64,000 nucleotides of DNA from contig NZ_JACYFG010000002.1 of NCBI RefSeq assembly GCF_014803405.1, forward strand, positions 124,001 to 188,000, written 5' to 3'. The stretch is from Pelagicoccus enzymogenes. GTDB lineage: Bacteria > Verrucomicrobiota > Verrucomicrobiia > Opitutales > Opitutaceae. Numbering within the stretch: the first letter of the stretch is position 1; each line of letters begins with the position of its first letter. The position numbers and the translations under genes were made by a program. Below, piece after piece: positions 8,161-17,004 of this stretch. The notes beneath the pieces were generated by a model that was not told the DNA's origin, searched no databases, and worked only from the letters and a program-made list of their open reading frames with translations.

Positions 8161-9813
8161 CTAGGGCTGAGCCGCGTGGTAGCCCTCGCGAAGCAGCTGA
8201 GACAGGTAGCGGACCTGCTCCTGGTAAAGCGGATCGTCAACGACGTTTACCTGCTCCAGGGGATCGCGGGTCAAGTCGTAGAGTTCGTGCACGACTTCCC
8301 CGCTTTGGTCCGTAGCGTGAGCCTTGTCCTTGCGCCACTCCGCATAACGAAAGTCCCTGGTGCGCACGCCACGCCCCAAACCTCCGATGGGAATCATGGA
8401 GAACGCAGCTTGCTTCCACTCTTGCTGCGGGTCGTCCAGCAACGGCGCAAAGCTGACGCCCTCGAACAGCGAGTCCTTCTCCAGCCCCCAAAAGTCGCAG
8501 AAAGTGGGCAGGAGGTCCACCAGCTCCACAATTTCGTCGCAGCGTTGGCCGTTGGCTTTCGCCCGCGGATCCCGCACCATCAGCGGCACACGGGTCGATT
8601 GTTCGAAGAGCGAGTACTTGCTCCACATTCCGTGCTCTCCGAGCTGGAAGCCGTGGTCCGAAAACAGCACGACAATCGTGTTGTCGGCCAAGCCATTGGC
8701 CTCGATCGCGTCTAGAACGATCCCGACCTGGGCATCGACGAAGCTGGCGCACGCGTAGTAGCTAGCCAACGCCTTGCGTTCGCGCTCGGGAGTCGGATCG
8801 AACTCCGGATAGAAGCCGTTGAAGATATCGTAGTTGCGACCGTTGCGACGCGCGACCTGCGGCACCTTCACGTCCTTGCTAGGAGTCGCCGGACTTAGTT
8901 CCATCTCATCGGAGTCGTAAAGGTCCACGAACTCCTTGGGCGCGAGCAAAGGTGTGTGCGTGGCATAGAATCCGAGCGACAGGAAAAAGGGCCCTTCCTC
9001 GCGCTTGGCCAAGTCCGCCAGCAAGCCAGAAGCGCTCCTGGCGATGCGTCCGTCCTCCATCATCTCCGCAGGCAAGCCGGAATCGCCAAGCTGCTCGGCA
9101 TGCAGCTGCTGGAAAGGTTTACGTAAAGGCCAATTGTCCTCCGCCCCTGCCGCTAGCTTGGCGTCGCGCTCTTCGCGAGCTTCCCGCAGCCGACGCGCCA
9201 TCTCTTTGTCAGCAAGATAGAACGCTTCCTCTTCGGGCTCGCGCGGACCGCCTTGCACCCACGGAAGAAAACGCAGCTCTCCCTCGAAACCGGGCGGCTT
9301 GTCGTAGGGATGTGAATACTCGAGGAAATCGTAGCCCTTGGCGAATCGTCCCGCATCTTCCCACTTGTGCACGATCTTGCCCGTCGTCGCCAGATAGGCT
9401 CCATCCTTGCGGGACAGGATTTCCGCCATACTCGGCGCCCCGGCGGGTATGAAGTCGTCCATCTCCTCCCCGTTGCCATAGACCCGCGTGGTGTCGGGGC
9501 GCAGCCCCGTCACGAAGGAGGCTCGAGAGGGGTTGCAAACCGGCCCTTGGCAATAGGCGCGGTCGAAAACCACCGCGGTTTCCGCAAAGCGATCTACATT
9601 GGGCGTTTGCACGACTTCGTTACCGTAGGCGCCGATCGCGAAGGCCGACCAGTCTTCGACCACGATCATCACGATATTGAGAGCCTCCTCCTGCTGATTC
9701 GAAGGCGCCTGTTGCGCAGTCGACACGCTCGCGCAAAACGCGCAAAGGGCGGTCAATGCTCCGAACATGCGAAAGGAGACGTGGCTTAGGGGCTTAAACT
9801 TCATTTCTAACAT
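8161..9813 (-). CDS. Secreted sulfatase (iduronate-2-sulfatase-like)
   Basis: 550 aa with a signal peptide (hydrophobic MFGALTALCAFCASVSTA). The formylglycine motif is C-N-P-S-R starting at Cys93; VEDWSAFAIGAYG stands where other sulfatases have the DDxxxxxxG metal-binding segment. FSDHGFQLGEHGMWSK, later in the protein, is the conserved Asp/His/Lys metal and sulfate site of iduronate-2-sulfatase-like enzymes. The ATG at 9813 has GAGAAG only two bases away, so the ATG at 9804 may be the real start. It is the first gene of a four-gene minus-strand operon with redoxin, heme/copper monooxygenase and TPR protein, and it is divergent from another sulfatase at 9996. The substrate is presumably a sulfated polysaccharide. 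Confidence 0.9.
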   Translation of the reverse strand: MLEMKFKPLSHVSFRMFGALTALCAFCASVSTAQQAPSNQQEEALNIVMIVVEDWSAFAIGAYGNEVVQTPNVDRFAETAVVFDRAYCQGPVCNPSRASFVTGLRPDTTRVYGNGEEMDDFIPAGAPSMAEILSRKDGAYLATTGKIVHKWEDAGRFAKGYDFLEYSHPYDKPPGFEGELRFLPWVQGGPREPEEEAFYLADKEMARRLREAREERDAKLAAGAEDNWPLRKPFQQLHAEQLGDSGLPAEMMEDGRIARSASGLLADLAKREEGPFFLSLGFYATHTPLLAPKEFVDLYDSDEMELSPATPSKDVKVPQVARRNGRNYDIFNGFYPEFDPTPERERKALASYYACASFVDAQVGIVLDAIEANGLADNTIVVLFSDHGFQLGEHGMWSKYSLFEQSTRVPLMVRDPRAKANGQRCDEIVELVDLLPTFCDFWGLEKDSLFEGVSFAPLLDDPQQEWKQAAFSMIPIGGLGRGVRTRDFRYAEWRKDKAHATDQSGEVVHELYDLTRDPLEQVNVVDDPLYQEQVRYLSQLLREGYHAAQP

Positions 9814-9995
9814 ATCTTCTCAAGTTTTAATTTCATTTTTGTTATTTGTGAAGTTTTTTGTTTTTGATTTTGGAACTTATTTCTTTCACTTTCGGCATGA
9901 TCGATAGCCAAAAGAGCCCCATTTCGGCACTTTTATTGAACTGTTAAGCCCGCTAAAGCTTAGATTCGCCCCTTCCTGAGAGTATCGTTTTCACC
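9814..9995. promoter_or_regulatory. AT-rich divergent promoter region between two sulfatase genes
   Basis: This 182-bp spacer separates divergently transcribed sulfatases. About 9820-9890 is strikingly T-rich on the plus strand compared with the GC-rich genes around it, as expected for promoters of both operons. I could not define -35/-10 boxes with confidence and saw no copy of the operator-like motif found at 19340 and 20598. Confidence 0.5.
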
Positions 9996-11396
9996 ATGAC
10001 CCCCCGACTGATTATTGGCCTCGCCCCCCTGGCGGCCTCCATCGCTTTCAATTTTGCAAGTCAAGCCAGCGATCGGCCCAACGTTCTGTTCATCATCGCG
10101 GACGACCTCAACCACTACGGATTCTCCCACGAGCAAGCCGGCATCCAAACGCCGCACTTCGACACGTTCCGCAAGAGCGCCGTCACCTTCCCTAACGCCG
10201 TCTGCAACGCGCCTTCCTGCGTCCCTTCGCGAGCGTCCTTTCTCAGCGGGCTCTACCCTTACAGCACCGGCTCCTATCTCAACGGCAGCGACCCTTGGAC
10301 CAAGCCAGCCATGGACGAGATCGTCTCCCTGCCGGAGATCTTCAAGCAAGCGGGCTACATCACCTGGGGATCCGGAAAAGTCTTCCACACCAAAATCACT
10401 CCCGAACGCAAGGAAGCCGCTTTCGACAACGAGCCTTGGGCTGGCGACTTCGGGCCTTTCCTCAAGGAGGAAGACCAAATGGGCAGCAAGTGGTGGGGCG
10501 CCGGCGCCTGGGACGGACCCGATACGGACTTCCCGGACGTCGTAAACGCAGAGAAGGCCATCGCCTTCCTGAACGAAGTCCACGACCGCCCCTTCTTTAT
10601 GGTCCTCGGCCTCTGGCGTCCGCACACCCCTTTCACCGCCCCGCAGCGTTTCTTCGACCAGTACGACCGAGACACGCTTCCCTTCCCGCCCGCGAGCTTC
10701 CAAAGCGGCGACCTGGACGACGTCCCGCAACAGGGCATCGAACTCTCTCGGGTCTGGGGAGAGCGCTGGATCGTATCCGGAGAATCAGACAAGGAAAAAT
10801 GGAGAGACATTCTCTGGGGCTACGCCGCGACAACTAGCTTCGCCGACGACACGACCGGACGGGTCATCGAAGCTTTGGATGCAAGCCCCTACGCCGACAA
10901 CACCATCGTAATTTTCGTATCCGACAATGGATACCACGTGGGCGAAAAGGAACACTTCGAAAAGTCGACCCTCTGGAGCGCTTCGGCTCGCGTCCCCTTC
11001 GCGATTCGTCTCCCGGGCAAGCAAAACGCCGCCGCAGTCTCAGATGCAACGGTCGGCTTGATCGATATTTACCCTACCTTGGTCGACTACTGCAGCCTTC
11101 CCCAGCCTCCCCAAGGTACCGACGGCCTGTCGATGCGGCCTGCCCTCGAGCAGCCAAGCTACAAATGGGACCGACCTGCTATAACGGTTTACGAAGTCGA
11201 CCACTTTTCCGCCACCGACGGCTCGTATCGCTACATTCGATACGGCGACGGCAGCGAGGAGCTCTACGACCATTCAAGCGATCCCCACGAATTCGAAAAC
11301 CTCGCCGACGAGCCGCGCCTCGCCGGCATAAAACGCCGATTCCAAAAGTGGATCCCTGAAAGATGGGCTCCCAGCCTCGGTGGCCGCCAAGGTTAA
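9996..11396 (+). CDS. Secreted sulfatase (iduronate-2-sulfatase-like)
   Basis: 466 aa with a signal peptide (MTPRLIIGLAPLAASIAFNF). It has the N-terminal metal motif ADDLNHYG, the formylglycine motif C-V-P-S-R beginning at Cys75, and FVSDNGYHVGEKEHFEKST, the conserved Asp/His/Lys part of the active site. It would release sulfate from a glycan after maturation of Cys75. It heads a plus-strand set with a GH27 glycosidase only 24 bp downstream, then a Na+ symporter and a GH43 lipoprotein, consistent with stepwise desulfation, hydrolysis and uptake. It resembles the divergent sulfatase at 8161 but is shorter and clearly a separate paralogue. Confidence 0.92.
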   Translation: MTPRLIIGLAPLAASIAFNFASQASDRPNVLFIIADDLNHYGFSHEQAGIQTPHFDTFRKSAVTFPNAVCNAPSCVPSRASFLSGLYPYSTGSYLNGSDPWTKPAMDEIVSLPEIFKQAGYITWGSGKVFHTKITPERKEAAFDNEPWAGDFGPFLKEEDQMGSKWWGAGAWDGPDTDFPDVVNAEKAIAFLNEVHDRPFFMVLGLWRPHTPFTAPQRFFDQYDRDTLPFPPASFQSGDLDDVPQQGIELSRVWGERWIVSGESDKEKWRDILWGYAATTSFADDTTGRVIEALDASPYADNTIVIFVSDNGYHVGEKEHFEKSTLWSASARVPFAIRLPGKQNAAAVSDATVGLIDIYPTLVDYCSLPQPPQGTDGLSMRPALEQPSYKWDRPAITVYEVDHFSATDGSYRYIRYGDGSEELYDHSSDPHEFENLADEPRLAGIKRRFQKWIPERWAPSLGGRQG

Positions 11397-11420
11397 TGCG
11401 CTTCCCCCCGAACAAAAGAC

Positions 11421-12737
11421 ATGAAAAATACAGAAACGTATCCGCATCACGCATGGGCCCAAACCCCGCCTCTCGGCTGGAACAGCTTTATCTGCTACGG
11501 CTCTTCCGTAACCGAAAGACAATTCAAGGAAAACGTTGACGCCTTCGCCGACAAGCTCGCCAGCACCGGCTGGGAATACTGCGTGCTCGACTTCTGCTGG
11601 TCCCATCCGGATCCTGGTCCCGTCGCCAACCCGAATCAAGAAGCTGGATACACGCCTCATCTCGCCTCCGACGAATTCGGACGCCTCCTCCCTGCAGTGG
11701 AGCGCTTCCCCTCGGCAGCCAATGGAGCAGGACTCAAGCCGCTCGCCGACTACACCCACTCCAAGGGGCTGAAGTTCGGGCTCCACATCATGCGCGGTAT
11801 CCCCCGTCAAGCAGTGGAAGCGAAAACGCCTGTCAAAGGCACCAACGCCACCGCAGCCGACATTGCCCAAGTCGGCAGCAAGTGCACCTGGCTGAACCAC
11901 ATGTACGGGGTCGACATGGAACAGGAAGCAGCCCAAGCCTACTACGATTCCCTGTTCGAACTCTACGCGGAATGGGGAGTCGACTACATCAAGGCCGACG
12001 ATATCCTCACCGACTATCCAGGCCCCTACCATGCCGCCGAAATCGAAGCCATCCACAAGGCCATCGCGAAATGCGGACGGCCTATGGTGCTTAGCCTTTC
12101 TCCTGGACCGGCACCCGTAAACCAAGCCCAGCACCTCGGCGCCCACGCCAACATGTGGCGCATGTCAGCCGACTTCTGGGACCGATGGAGGAAACTCTAC
12201 GAGATGTTCTACCTCTGCAACGCCTGGACCGACCTAGGCGGCCCCGGCTACTGGCCGGACGCGGACATGCTCCCCATGGGACGCATCGCCCTCTGCGGAC
12301 CGGAAGGTGAGCCCCGGGACTCCCTTTTCACCACCGAGGAGCAACGCACCATGATGACGCTCTGGTCCATCTTCCGCTCTCCGCTCATGCTCGGCGGCGA
12401 CGTCCCCACCCTGGACGAAACCACCCTCTCGCTGCTCACCAACGAGGAGGTACTGGCAGCCAACAAGTATGGAGAAAATCCATACCAACTCTATCGCCAC
12501 CAAACGCTCGTGGCTTGGATTTCCGACGATTCGAAATCGAGCGACAAGTTCCTAGCTCTCTTCAACCTCGCCGACAAGACCGATACCGTACCGGTGACGC
12601 TTGAGCAAATCGGTCTCGGTCCCAAGGTCGCCCTGCGCGACCTCTGGAAAAAGGAAGACCTTGGCGCCACGGAGCAAACCATCCGCAAAGAACTGTCAGC
12701 CCACGACTGCGCCTTCTACCGCGTATCCGCCCGCTAG
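11421..12737 (+). CDS. GH27-like alpha-galactosidase family enzyme, cytoplasmic
   Basis: 438 aa with no signal peptide. The N-terminal TPPLGWNSFICYGSSVTE is the family GH27 signature (TPPMGWNSW in characterised alpha-galactosidases). The segment VDYIKADD places the nucleophile at Asp193, and MSADFWDRW places the likely acid/base at Asp251. GH27 enzymes retain configuration and cleave terminal alpha-galactosides or related beta-arabinopyranosides. Because it lacks an export signal it probably acts on oligosaccharides after uptake, which fits the SSS symporter gene that follows. Exact specificity cannot be read from sequence. Distance to the sulfatase upstream is 24 bp, so they are probably co-transcribed. 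Confidence 0.88.
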   Translation: MKNTETYPHHAWAQTPPLGWNSFICYGSSVTERQFKENVDAFADKLASTGWEYCVLDFCWSHPDPGPVANPNQEAGYTPHLASDEFGRLLPAVERFPSAANGAGLKPLADYTHSKGLKFGLHIMRGIPRQAVEAKTPVKGTNATAADIAQVGSKCTWLNHMYGVDMEQEAAQAYYDSLFELYAEWGVDYIKADDILTDYPGPYHAAEIEAIHKAIAKCGRPMVLSLSPGPAPVNQAQHLGAHANMWRMSADFWDRWRKLYEMFYLCNAWTDLGGPGYWPDADMLPMGRIALCGPEGEPRDSLFTTEEQRTMMTLWSIFRSPLMLGGDVPTLDETTLSLLTNEEVLAANKYGENPYQLYRHQTLVAWISDDSKSSDKFLALFNLADKTDTVPVTLEQIGLGPKVALRDLWKKEDLGATEQTIRKELSAHDCAFYRVSAR

Positions 12738-12745
12738 TTACAAGG

Positions 12746-12831
12746 TAGGGATGCCGCTCGCGATATCCCTTACCACCCAATAACTCCACAATCCCCCCGA
12801 CCAAATCACCTGCCGGCACAAACGTGCCGGT
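12746..12831. promoter_or_regulatory. Two short inverted repeats between GH27 and the symporter
   Basis: Two small dyads are visible: AGGGAT...ATATCCCT near 12748-12768 and CCGGCACaaacGTGCCGG near 12813-12830. Neither is followed by a run of T, so they look like attenuator or REP-like hairpins rather than a strong terminator. Whether transcription continues from GH27 into the symporter is unclear. Confidence 0.4.
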
Positions 12832-12872
12832 GGGATTACCCCGAAAACCAATACCGTCACTCCCCTCCGATC

Positions 12873-14828
12873 ATGGAACACACCTTTGAACTGCACGTCC
12901 TCGACTACGTATCCTTTTTTGGATACTTCGTCGCCCTTAGCTTTATCGGCTACATTGCTGGCAAAAACAAAAGCGAAGATGCCGCCGACTACTTCCTGGC
13001 TGGCCGATCCCTGCCTTGGTACGTGGTGGGCAGCTCCTACATCGCGGCCAATATCTCGACCGAGCACTTTATCGGACTCATCGGAGCCGCTGTCATCTAC
13101 GGCATCAGCGTCGCGACAGGCGAGTGGTCGACAGTCATCGCTTTCAGCTTCCTGATCTGGCTCTACATTCCCTATCTCCTGACCAGCAAGGTCTACACCG
13201 CGCCAGAATTCCTGGAAAAGCGCTTCAACAAGCCGATGCGAACCTTGTTCGCCGGCGTTACCCTTGCGATCAACGTATTCGCTTTTCTAGGACCGGTCAT
13301 ATACGGCGGAGCCCTCGTCTTGGAAGAACTGTTCTCCATCCCCATCATTTGGTCGATCGTCATCATCGCCATCCTCTCGGGCTTCTGGGCGATCTGGGGC
13401 GGACTCAAGTCCATCGCCCTGATGGACGTTCTCACTATTCTTGTCATGGTCGGAGGCGGCCTCACCGTGACCTTCCTTGGCTTCTACTACCTCGGCGACG
13501 GGCAGGGCCTTATCGCCGGTGTCAAAAAGATGATCGATGTGAACGCCGGCAACGCGGAATTCGCCCAAAACTTCATAGCCGAGTCCGTGCCCCATATCAT
13601 GCAAGGCTCGGAGCCCGGAGACGAGTACGGTCGACTCTCCGTGCTGCAGCCTCTCAACCACTATTCCAACCCTTGGTCCCACTGGGTTCTGAGCTTCTTC
13701 TACATCGGTCTTTGGTATACCGTCATCAACCAGCACATGATCCAAAAAGTGCTGGCGGCCAAGGACCTCTACCACGCCCGCATGGGCATGGTGTTCGCCT
13801 CCGGACTGAAACTGCTGCTTCCCTTCATCGTGGTCGTTCCCGGTCTCATCTTCTTCGCCATGAACCCTTTGATTGAAACTCCAAAAACTGGATACGGAGA
13901 AGCAGAGGCTGCAGTTCTAGCCGAACTTGGAATCGAGTACCAACTGGAAGAAGACAATTTCCTTCTCGATCCTACGGATGCCACCATCGTCGTCGACTAT
14001 CCAAACGGAGCGCAAATCGTTGCCGACGCTTATCGAGCCCGCAACGGTGAGCTCTCTAGCGAGGAGGCGGAAGCCGCCATGGCCGCTCTCAGCAAAGCTC
14101 GCTTCGGCTACTCCAGCGACAAGGCCAACAAGACCTACATCCTCATGATCCAGGATCTCGTTCCTCCCTTCATGATCGGCGTACTCCTAGCCGCTCTCTT
14201 CGGAGCGATCCAGTCAACGGTCTGCTCGGTCCTGAACTCTACTTCGACCGTCTTCACCATCGACTTCTACAAGATGTTCCTCAAGCCCAACGCCACCCAA
14301 GCCGACGAAGTCGTGGTCGGTCGCGTCGCGGGGGCGATCATCTTGGCGCTATCCATCGGCATGGCGATCCTCTTGGCAACCGCCACCAAGGTGAACCTCT
14401 TCGTATTCATTCAGATCCTCTACATCTTCTTCGCCCCACCCTTCTCCGCAACCTTCCTCATGGGATCGCTATGGCGGCGCGTCAGCGGCTTCGACGCCTT
14501 GATCTCGACTATCGTGGCGCTCGCATTCGCGTCCGCCCTCAAGGTCATGGAGTTCTACTTCCCGGAAAACCTGCCCGACCTGCTCAAGCCCTTCGCGAAC
14601 CAAGGCGTCGCGGTCTGGGTCATCTGCATGATTACCCTGGCGATCTCAACCGTGCTCACCGCTCCCCCTCCCGCCAAAAACGTCTCTGACGACCTCACCT
14701 TCAACTGGAAGAAAATGGATTTCGGCGGCGGCCTCGGCGACAAGTGGTACAAGAGCGTCACCCTTTGGTGGGCAGTCGCCCTTGGAGGCATGTTCTTTTT
14801 CGTGATCCTTTTCTCGATCGTCCTTTAA
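12873..14828 (+). CDS. Sodium:solute symporter (SSS/SGLT-type)
   Basis: 651-aa polytopic membrane protein of the solute:sodium symporter family, with many hydrophobic segments (about 14). The N-terminal region LAGRSLPWYVVGSSYIAANIS and EHFIGLIGAA is the SGLT-like signature of TM1-TM2. It would import a sugar or oligosaccharide with Na+ across the cytoplasmic membrane, in keeping with a marine organism. A soluble insert at about residues 330-415 carries acidic stretches. The position between GH27 and GH43 suggests transport of a glycan breakdown product, perhaps a galactoside; the substrate is inferred from context only. Confidence 0.92.
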   Translation: MEHTFELHVLDYVSFFGYFVALSFIGYIAGKNKSEDAADYFLAGRSLPWYVVGSSYIAANISTEHFIGLIGAAVIYGISVATGEWSTVIAFSFLIWLYIPYLLTSKVYTAPEFLEKRFNKPMRTLFAGVTLAINVFAFLGPVIYGGALVLEELFSIPIIWSIVIIAILSGFWAIWGGLKSIALMDVLTILVMVGGGLTVTFLGFYYLGDGQGLIAGVKKMIDVNAGNAEFAQNFIAESVPHIMQGSEPGDEYGRLSVLQPLNHYSNPWSHWVLSFFYIGLWYTVINQHMIQKVLAAKDLYHARMGMVFASGLKLLLPFIVVVPGLIFFAMNPLIETPKTGYGEAEAAVLAELGIEYQLEEDNFLLDPTDATIVVDYPNGAQIVADAYRARNGELSSEEAEAAMAALSKARFGYSSDKANKTYILMIQDLVPPFMIGVLLAALFGAIQSTVCSVLNSTSTVFTIDFYKMFLKPNATQADEVVVGRVAGAIILALSIGMAILLATATKVNLFVFIQILYIFFAPPFSATFLMGSLWRRVSGFDALISTIVALAFASALKVMEFYFPENLPDLLKPFANQGVAVWVICMITLAISTVLTAPPPAKNVSDDLTFNWKKMDFGGGLGDKWYKSVTLWWAVALGGMFFFVILFSIVL

Positions 14829-14836
14829 AAACTCAT

Positions 14837-14901
14837 TGTGGGAAGCGGCCTTGTGCCGCGATTGCATTGACTAATCGCGACACAAGGTCGCTTCCCACAC
14901 A
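14837..14901. repeat. REP-like inverted repeat, TGTGGGAAGC family, copy 1
   Basis: Long imperfect palindrome: TGTGGGAAGCGGCCTTGTGC on the left, with its near complement ending in CTTCCCACACA on the right, separated by about 15 bp. A second copy with the same arms lies at 52017-52080. It sits between the symporter and the GH43 gene. Confidence 0.85.
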
Positions 14902-14927
14902 AACGTCCTTTCTAAACCAATCCCGTA

Positions 14928-16076
14928 ATGAAATTCCCCTTACACCTCATCCCGCTTCTAGCCCTTTTAGCAGCCTGTACCCAATCCCCCGATACCGATA
15001 AATCGGAAGCCCAAACCTTCACCTACCAAAACCCCATCCGCAACGGCATTGACGAAAACGGCCTGCGCGACTGCCAAGTGCTGCGCGACGGAGACTGGTG
15101 GTACATGACCGGCACCTCCTATCCGCACTGGAGTCGGCAAGAGGACGAGGACGACGAGTCGACCTTCAACAAAGGCGTGGCCCTCTACCGCTCCAAGGAC
15201 TTGCTCAATTGGGAATTCCGCAAGTACATCGTAGAACGAGGGAGCAAGGACAAGTGGTACTATCGCCGCTTCTGGGCCCCCGAGATTCAAAAGATAGGAG
15301 GCAAATACTACGCTCTCTTCAACGCTCGCAACGACCTCGTCGGCGCCGTAGGCCAAAACACTGGATACGCAGTCGCCGACCACATCGAAGGTCCCTACAC
15401 CGTCGTGACCGAAGACAAGCCGCTCTCCAACGGCAACGACTTGACCTTCTTCGAGGATGACGACGGCAAGGTCTGGGCCTTCTGGAACCGCGGCAAGGAG
15501 TTTGGCATCGGCTTCGCCCAAATCGACCTCGCCACCGCCACTCTTCTGACTGAGCCAACCAGCGCCATCCAACCGGGAAAAGTCGACTACGCTTACAACC
15601 CTGACGGTAGCCGGGCCAAGACGCCTGGCTACGACGGCCGCCCCATCGACAAGGTCGCCAAGTACTACGCATGGGACAGCATCGGCATCGAGGGCGCTTA
15701 CGTCGTGAAAAGACACGGGACTTACTTCCTCTTCTATTCGTCGTGGACGCGCGGATACGAGATCGGCTACGCCACAGCCGACAAGATTACCGGCCCCTGG
15801 ACCAAGCACCCAAGCAACCCTTTCTACGGCGCCCAGAATCCGAAAGCCGTCGAAAAGAACGGCTTCGAATTTACAGGCGATCCCGACCAGTACTTCAACC
15901 AAGTCGGCCACAACGAGATTTTCACCGGCCCCGACGGACGCCTGTGGCTCTCCTGCCATGGAATCGGCGAAGACGGAGTGCCCATGCTGGTGATCGACCC
16001 CTTGGACTTTCATGAAGACGGAACCGTCACCTCCAAGGGGCCCACCTACACTCCACAAACAATCTCTCTCAAATAG
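14928..16076 (+). CDS. GH43-family glycosidase lipoprotein
   Basis: 382 aa. A lipoprotein signal ends in LLAAC (Cys17). The five-bladed-propeller GH43 catalytic triad can be placed at Asp48 (GLRDCQ, base), Asp171 (GNDLTFFED, pKa modulator) and Glu255 (GIEGAYVVKR, acid). NPI near the N-terminus and FWAPE at about 115-119 are also typical. GH43 enzymes are inverting beta-xylosidases, alpha-L-arabinofuranosidases or exo-galactosidases; the sequence alone does not choose among them. Membrane anchoring suggests it trims oligosaccharides outside the cytoplasm for the preceding symporter. A strong terminator follows at 16104. Confidence 0.88.
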   Translation: MKFPLHLIPLLALLAACTQSPDTDKSEAQTFTYQNPIRNGIDENGLRDCQVLRDGDWWYMTGTSYPHWSRQEDEDDESTFNKGVALYRSKDLLNWEFRKYIVERGSKDKWYYRRFWAPEIQKIGGKYYALFNARNDLVGAVGQNTGYAVADHIEGPYTVVTEDKPLSNGNDLTFFEDDDGKVWAFWNRGKEFGIGFAQIDLATATLLTEPTSAIQPGKVDYAYNPDGSRAKTPGYDGRPIDKVAKYYAWDSIGIEGAYVVKRHGTYFLFYSSWTRGYEIGYATADKITGPWTKHPSNPFYGAQNPKAVEKNGFEFTGDPDQYFNQVGHNEIFTGPDGRLWLSCHGIGEDGVPMLVIDPLDFHEDGTVTSKGPTYTPQTISLK

Positions 16077-16103
16077 AAGCAGCCTCCCCCCAAGCCCCCT
16101 TGA

Positions 16104-16137
16104 AGCCGTATCGCAAAAAGCGATACGGCTTTTTCGT
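16104..16137 (+). terminator. Rho-independent terminator after GH43
   Basis: Perfect 10-bp stem AGCCGTATCG / CGATACGGCT followed by TTTTTCGTTTT, 28 bp after the GH43 stop codon. It closes the sulfatase-GH27-symporter-GH43 set. Confidence 0.9.
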
Positions 16138-16142
16138 TTTGC

Positions 16143-16216
16143 AGGGCTGGCGCTCGCGCCACGCCGCAACGGGCAAATATTCTCTCGCAACACGGCTCGC
16201 CGCAAGCGGCGGCCCT
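16143..16216. repeat. REP-like repeat, GGGCTGGCGC family, copy 1
   Basis: Starts with AGGGCTGGCGCTCGCGCCAC and ends with CCGCAAGCGGCGGCCCT, so the outer ends are roughly complementary. The same layout and nearly the same sequence recur at 24786-24858, and a single degenerate arm lies at 33932-33957. Confidence 0.8.
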
Positions 16217-16272
16217 AATCACCCCCGCCTCCAAGCTTGCCCCACACAGAAAAATGGCCCATCACCCCTGCC

Positions 16273-17004
16273 ATGCCCCGCAAACGCTACGACTGGCAAC
16301 TTCCTCCAGAAATCGAGTCCCGCCTCAGCGACGAATCCTACGGTCCCCAGCGCGCCCTCTTCGAGTCCGACCACCTCCTGCTGGTGCTACACCGTCCACC
16401 AAACGAGGACGACCTGCGACGCGAGCACATCCTCTTCTTGCTCACTCCCGAACAGAAACTGTACTGTAACGGCAAGCAGGACGGCATTCCGCGACTCAAC
16501 AAGCTCATAGCCGACTATCGCGCACGCTGGGAAGAGCTGGAAAACCGATACAAACTCGATTCCGGGCCCGCCGAGCTTTTTGACCTCATCGAGGCAGTGA
16601 CTCCCCTCAAGCGTTCCTCCGCCAACATGGCCGTTGCCATGCAAAGGGCTCGCGAGCTGAGCAAAGACTACCGCTACTTCATCGGTACCCGAGACGCCGC
16701 AATGGATATCGCCCGAGCCTTCGAAATCCTGCTCGCTGACCTGCGCGCCGCCCTCGACTTTCGCATCGCCCAAAAAGCCGAGCTGCAATACGCGCGGTCC
16801 GAAGAGATCGCAGCCGCCCAGCACAAGCTGAACGTTCTGGCCGCTTTCACCTTTCCCGTCATGGCCTTCGCTACCCTGCTCGGCATGAACTTGCGCCATG
16901 GCTTCGAAAAGCAAAGCCCCTACATTTTCTGGAGCGTGCTGGCGATCGGCGTGCTCATCGGCGTCTTCGTACGAGGCTGGATCTTAAAGAAGCCGAAGAG
17001 CTAG
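16273..17004 (+). CDS. Short CorA-like (2-TM GMN family) membrane protein
   Basis: 243 aa from the ATG at 16273; an upstream TTG at 16237 would add 12 residues. A long soluble, largely helical N-terminal part is followed by two C-terminal membrane segments. The first ends in the motif G-M-N (FATLLGMNLRHG), the selectivity signature of CorA/Mrs2/ZntB channels, and the charged short loop between the segments matches that family. CorA proteins form pentameric Mg2+, Co2+ or Zn2+ channels. Characterised CorA proteins are about 310-370 aa, so this one has a reduced or divergent cytoplasmic domain. It stands alone between two REP/terminator zones. Confident about the family-like C-terminus, less about transport function. 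Confidence 0.7.
   Translation: MPRKRYDWQLPPEIESRLSDESYGPQRALFESDHLLLVLHRPPNEDDLRREHILFLLTPEQKLYCNGKQDGIPRLNKLIADYRARWEELENRYKLDSGPAELFDLIEAVTPLKRSSANMAVAMQRARELSKDYRYFIGTRDAAMDIARAFEILLADLRAALDFRIAQKAELQYARSEEIAAAQHKLNVLAAFTFPVMAFATLLGMNLRHGFEKQSPYIFWSVLAIGVLIGVFVRGWILKKPKS

Noticed and set aside
14967-16205. A 412-codon minus-strand frame opposite the GH43 gene
   Set aside because: The plus strand holds a clear GH43 protein with catalytic triad; the antisense frame has no features.
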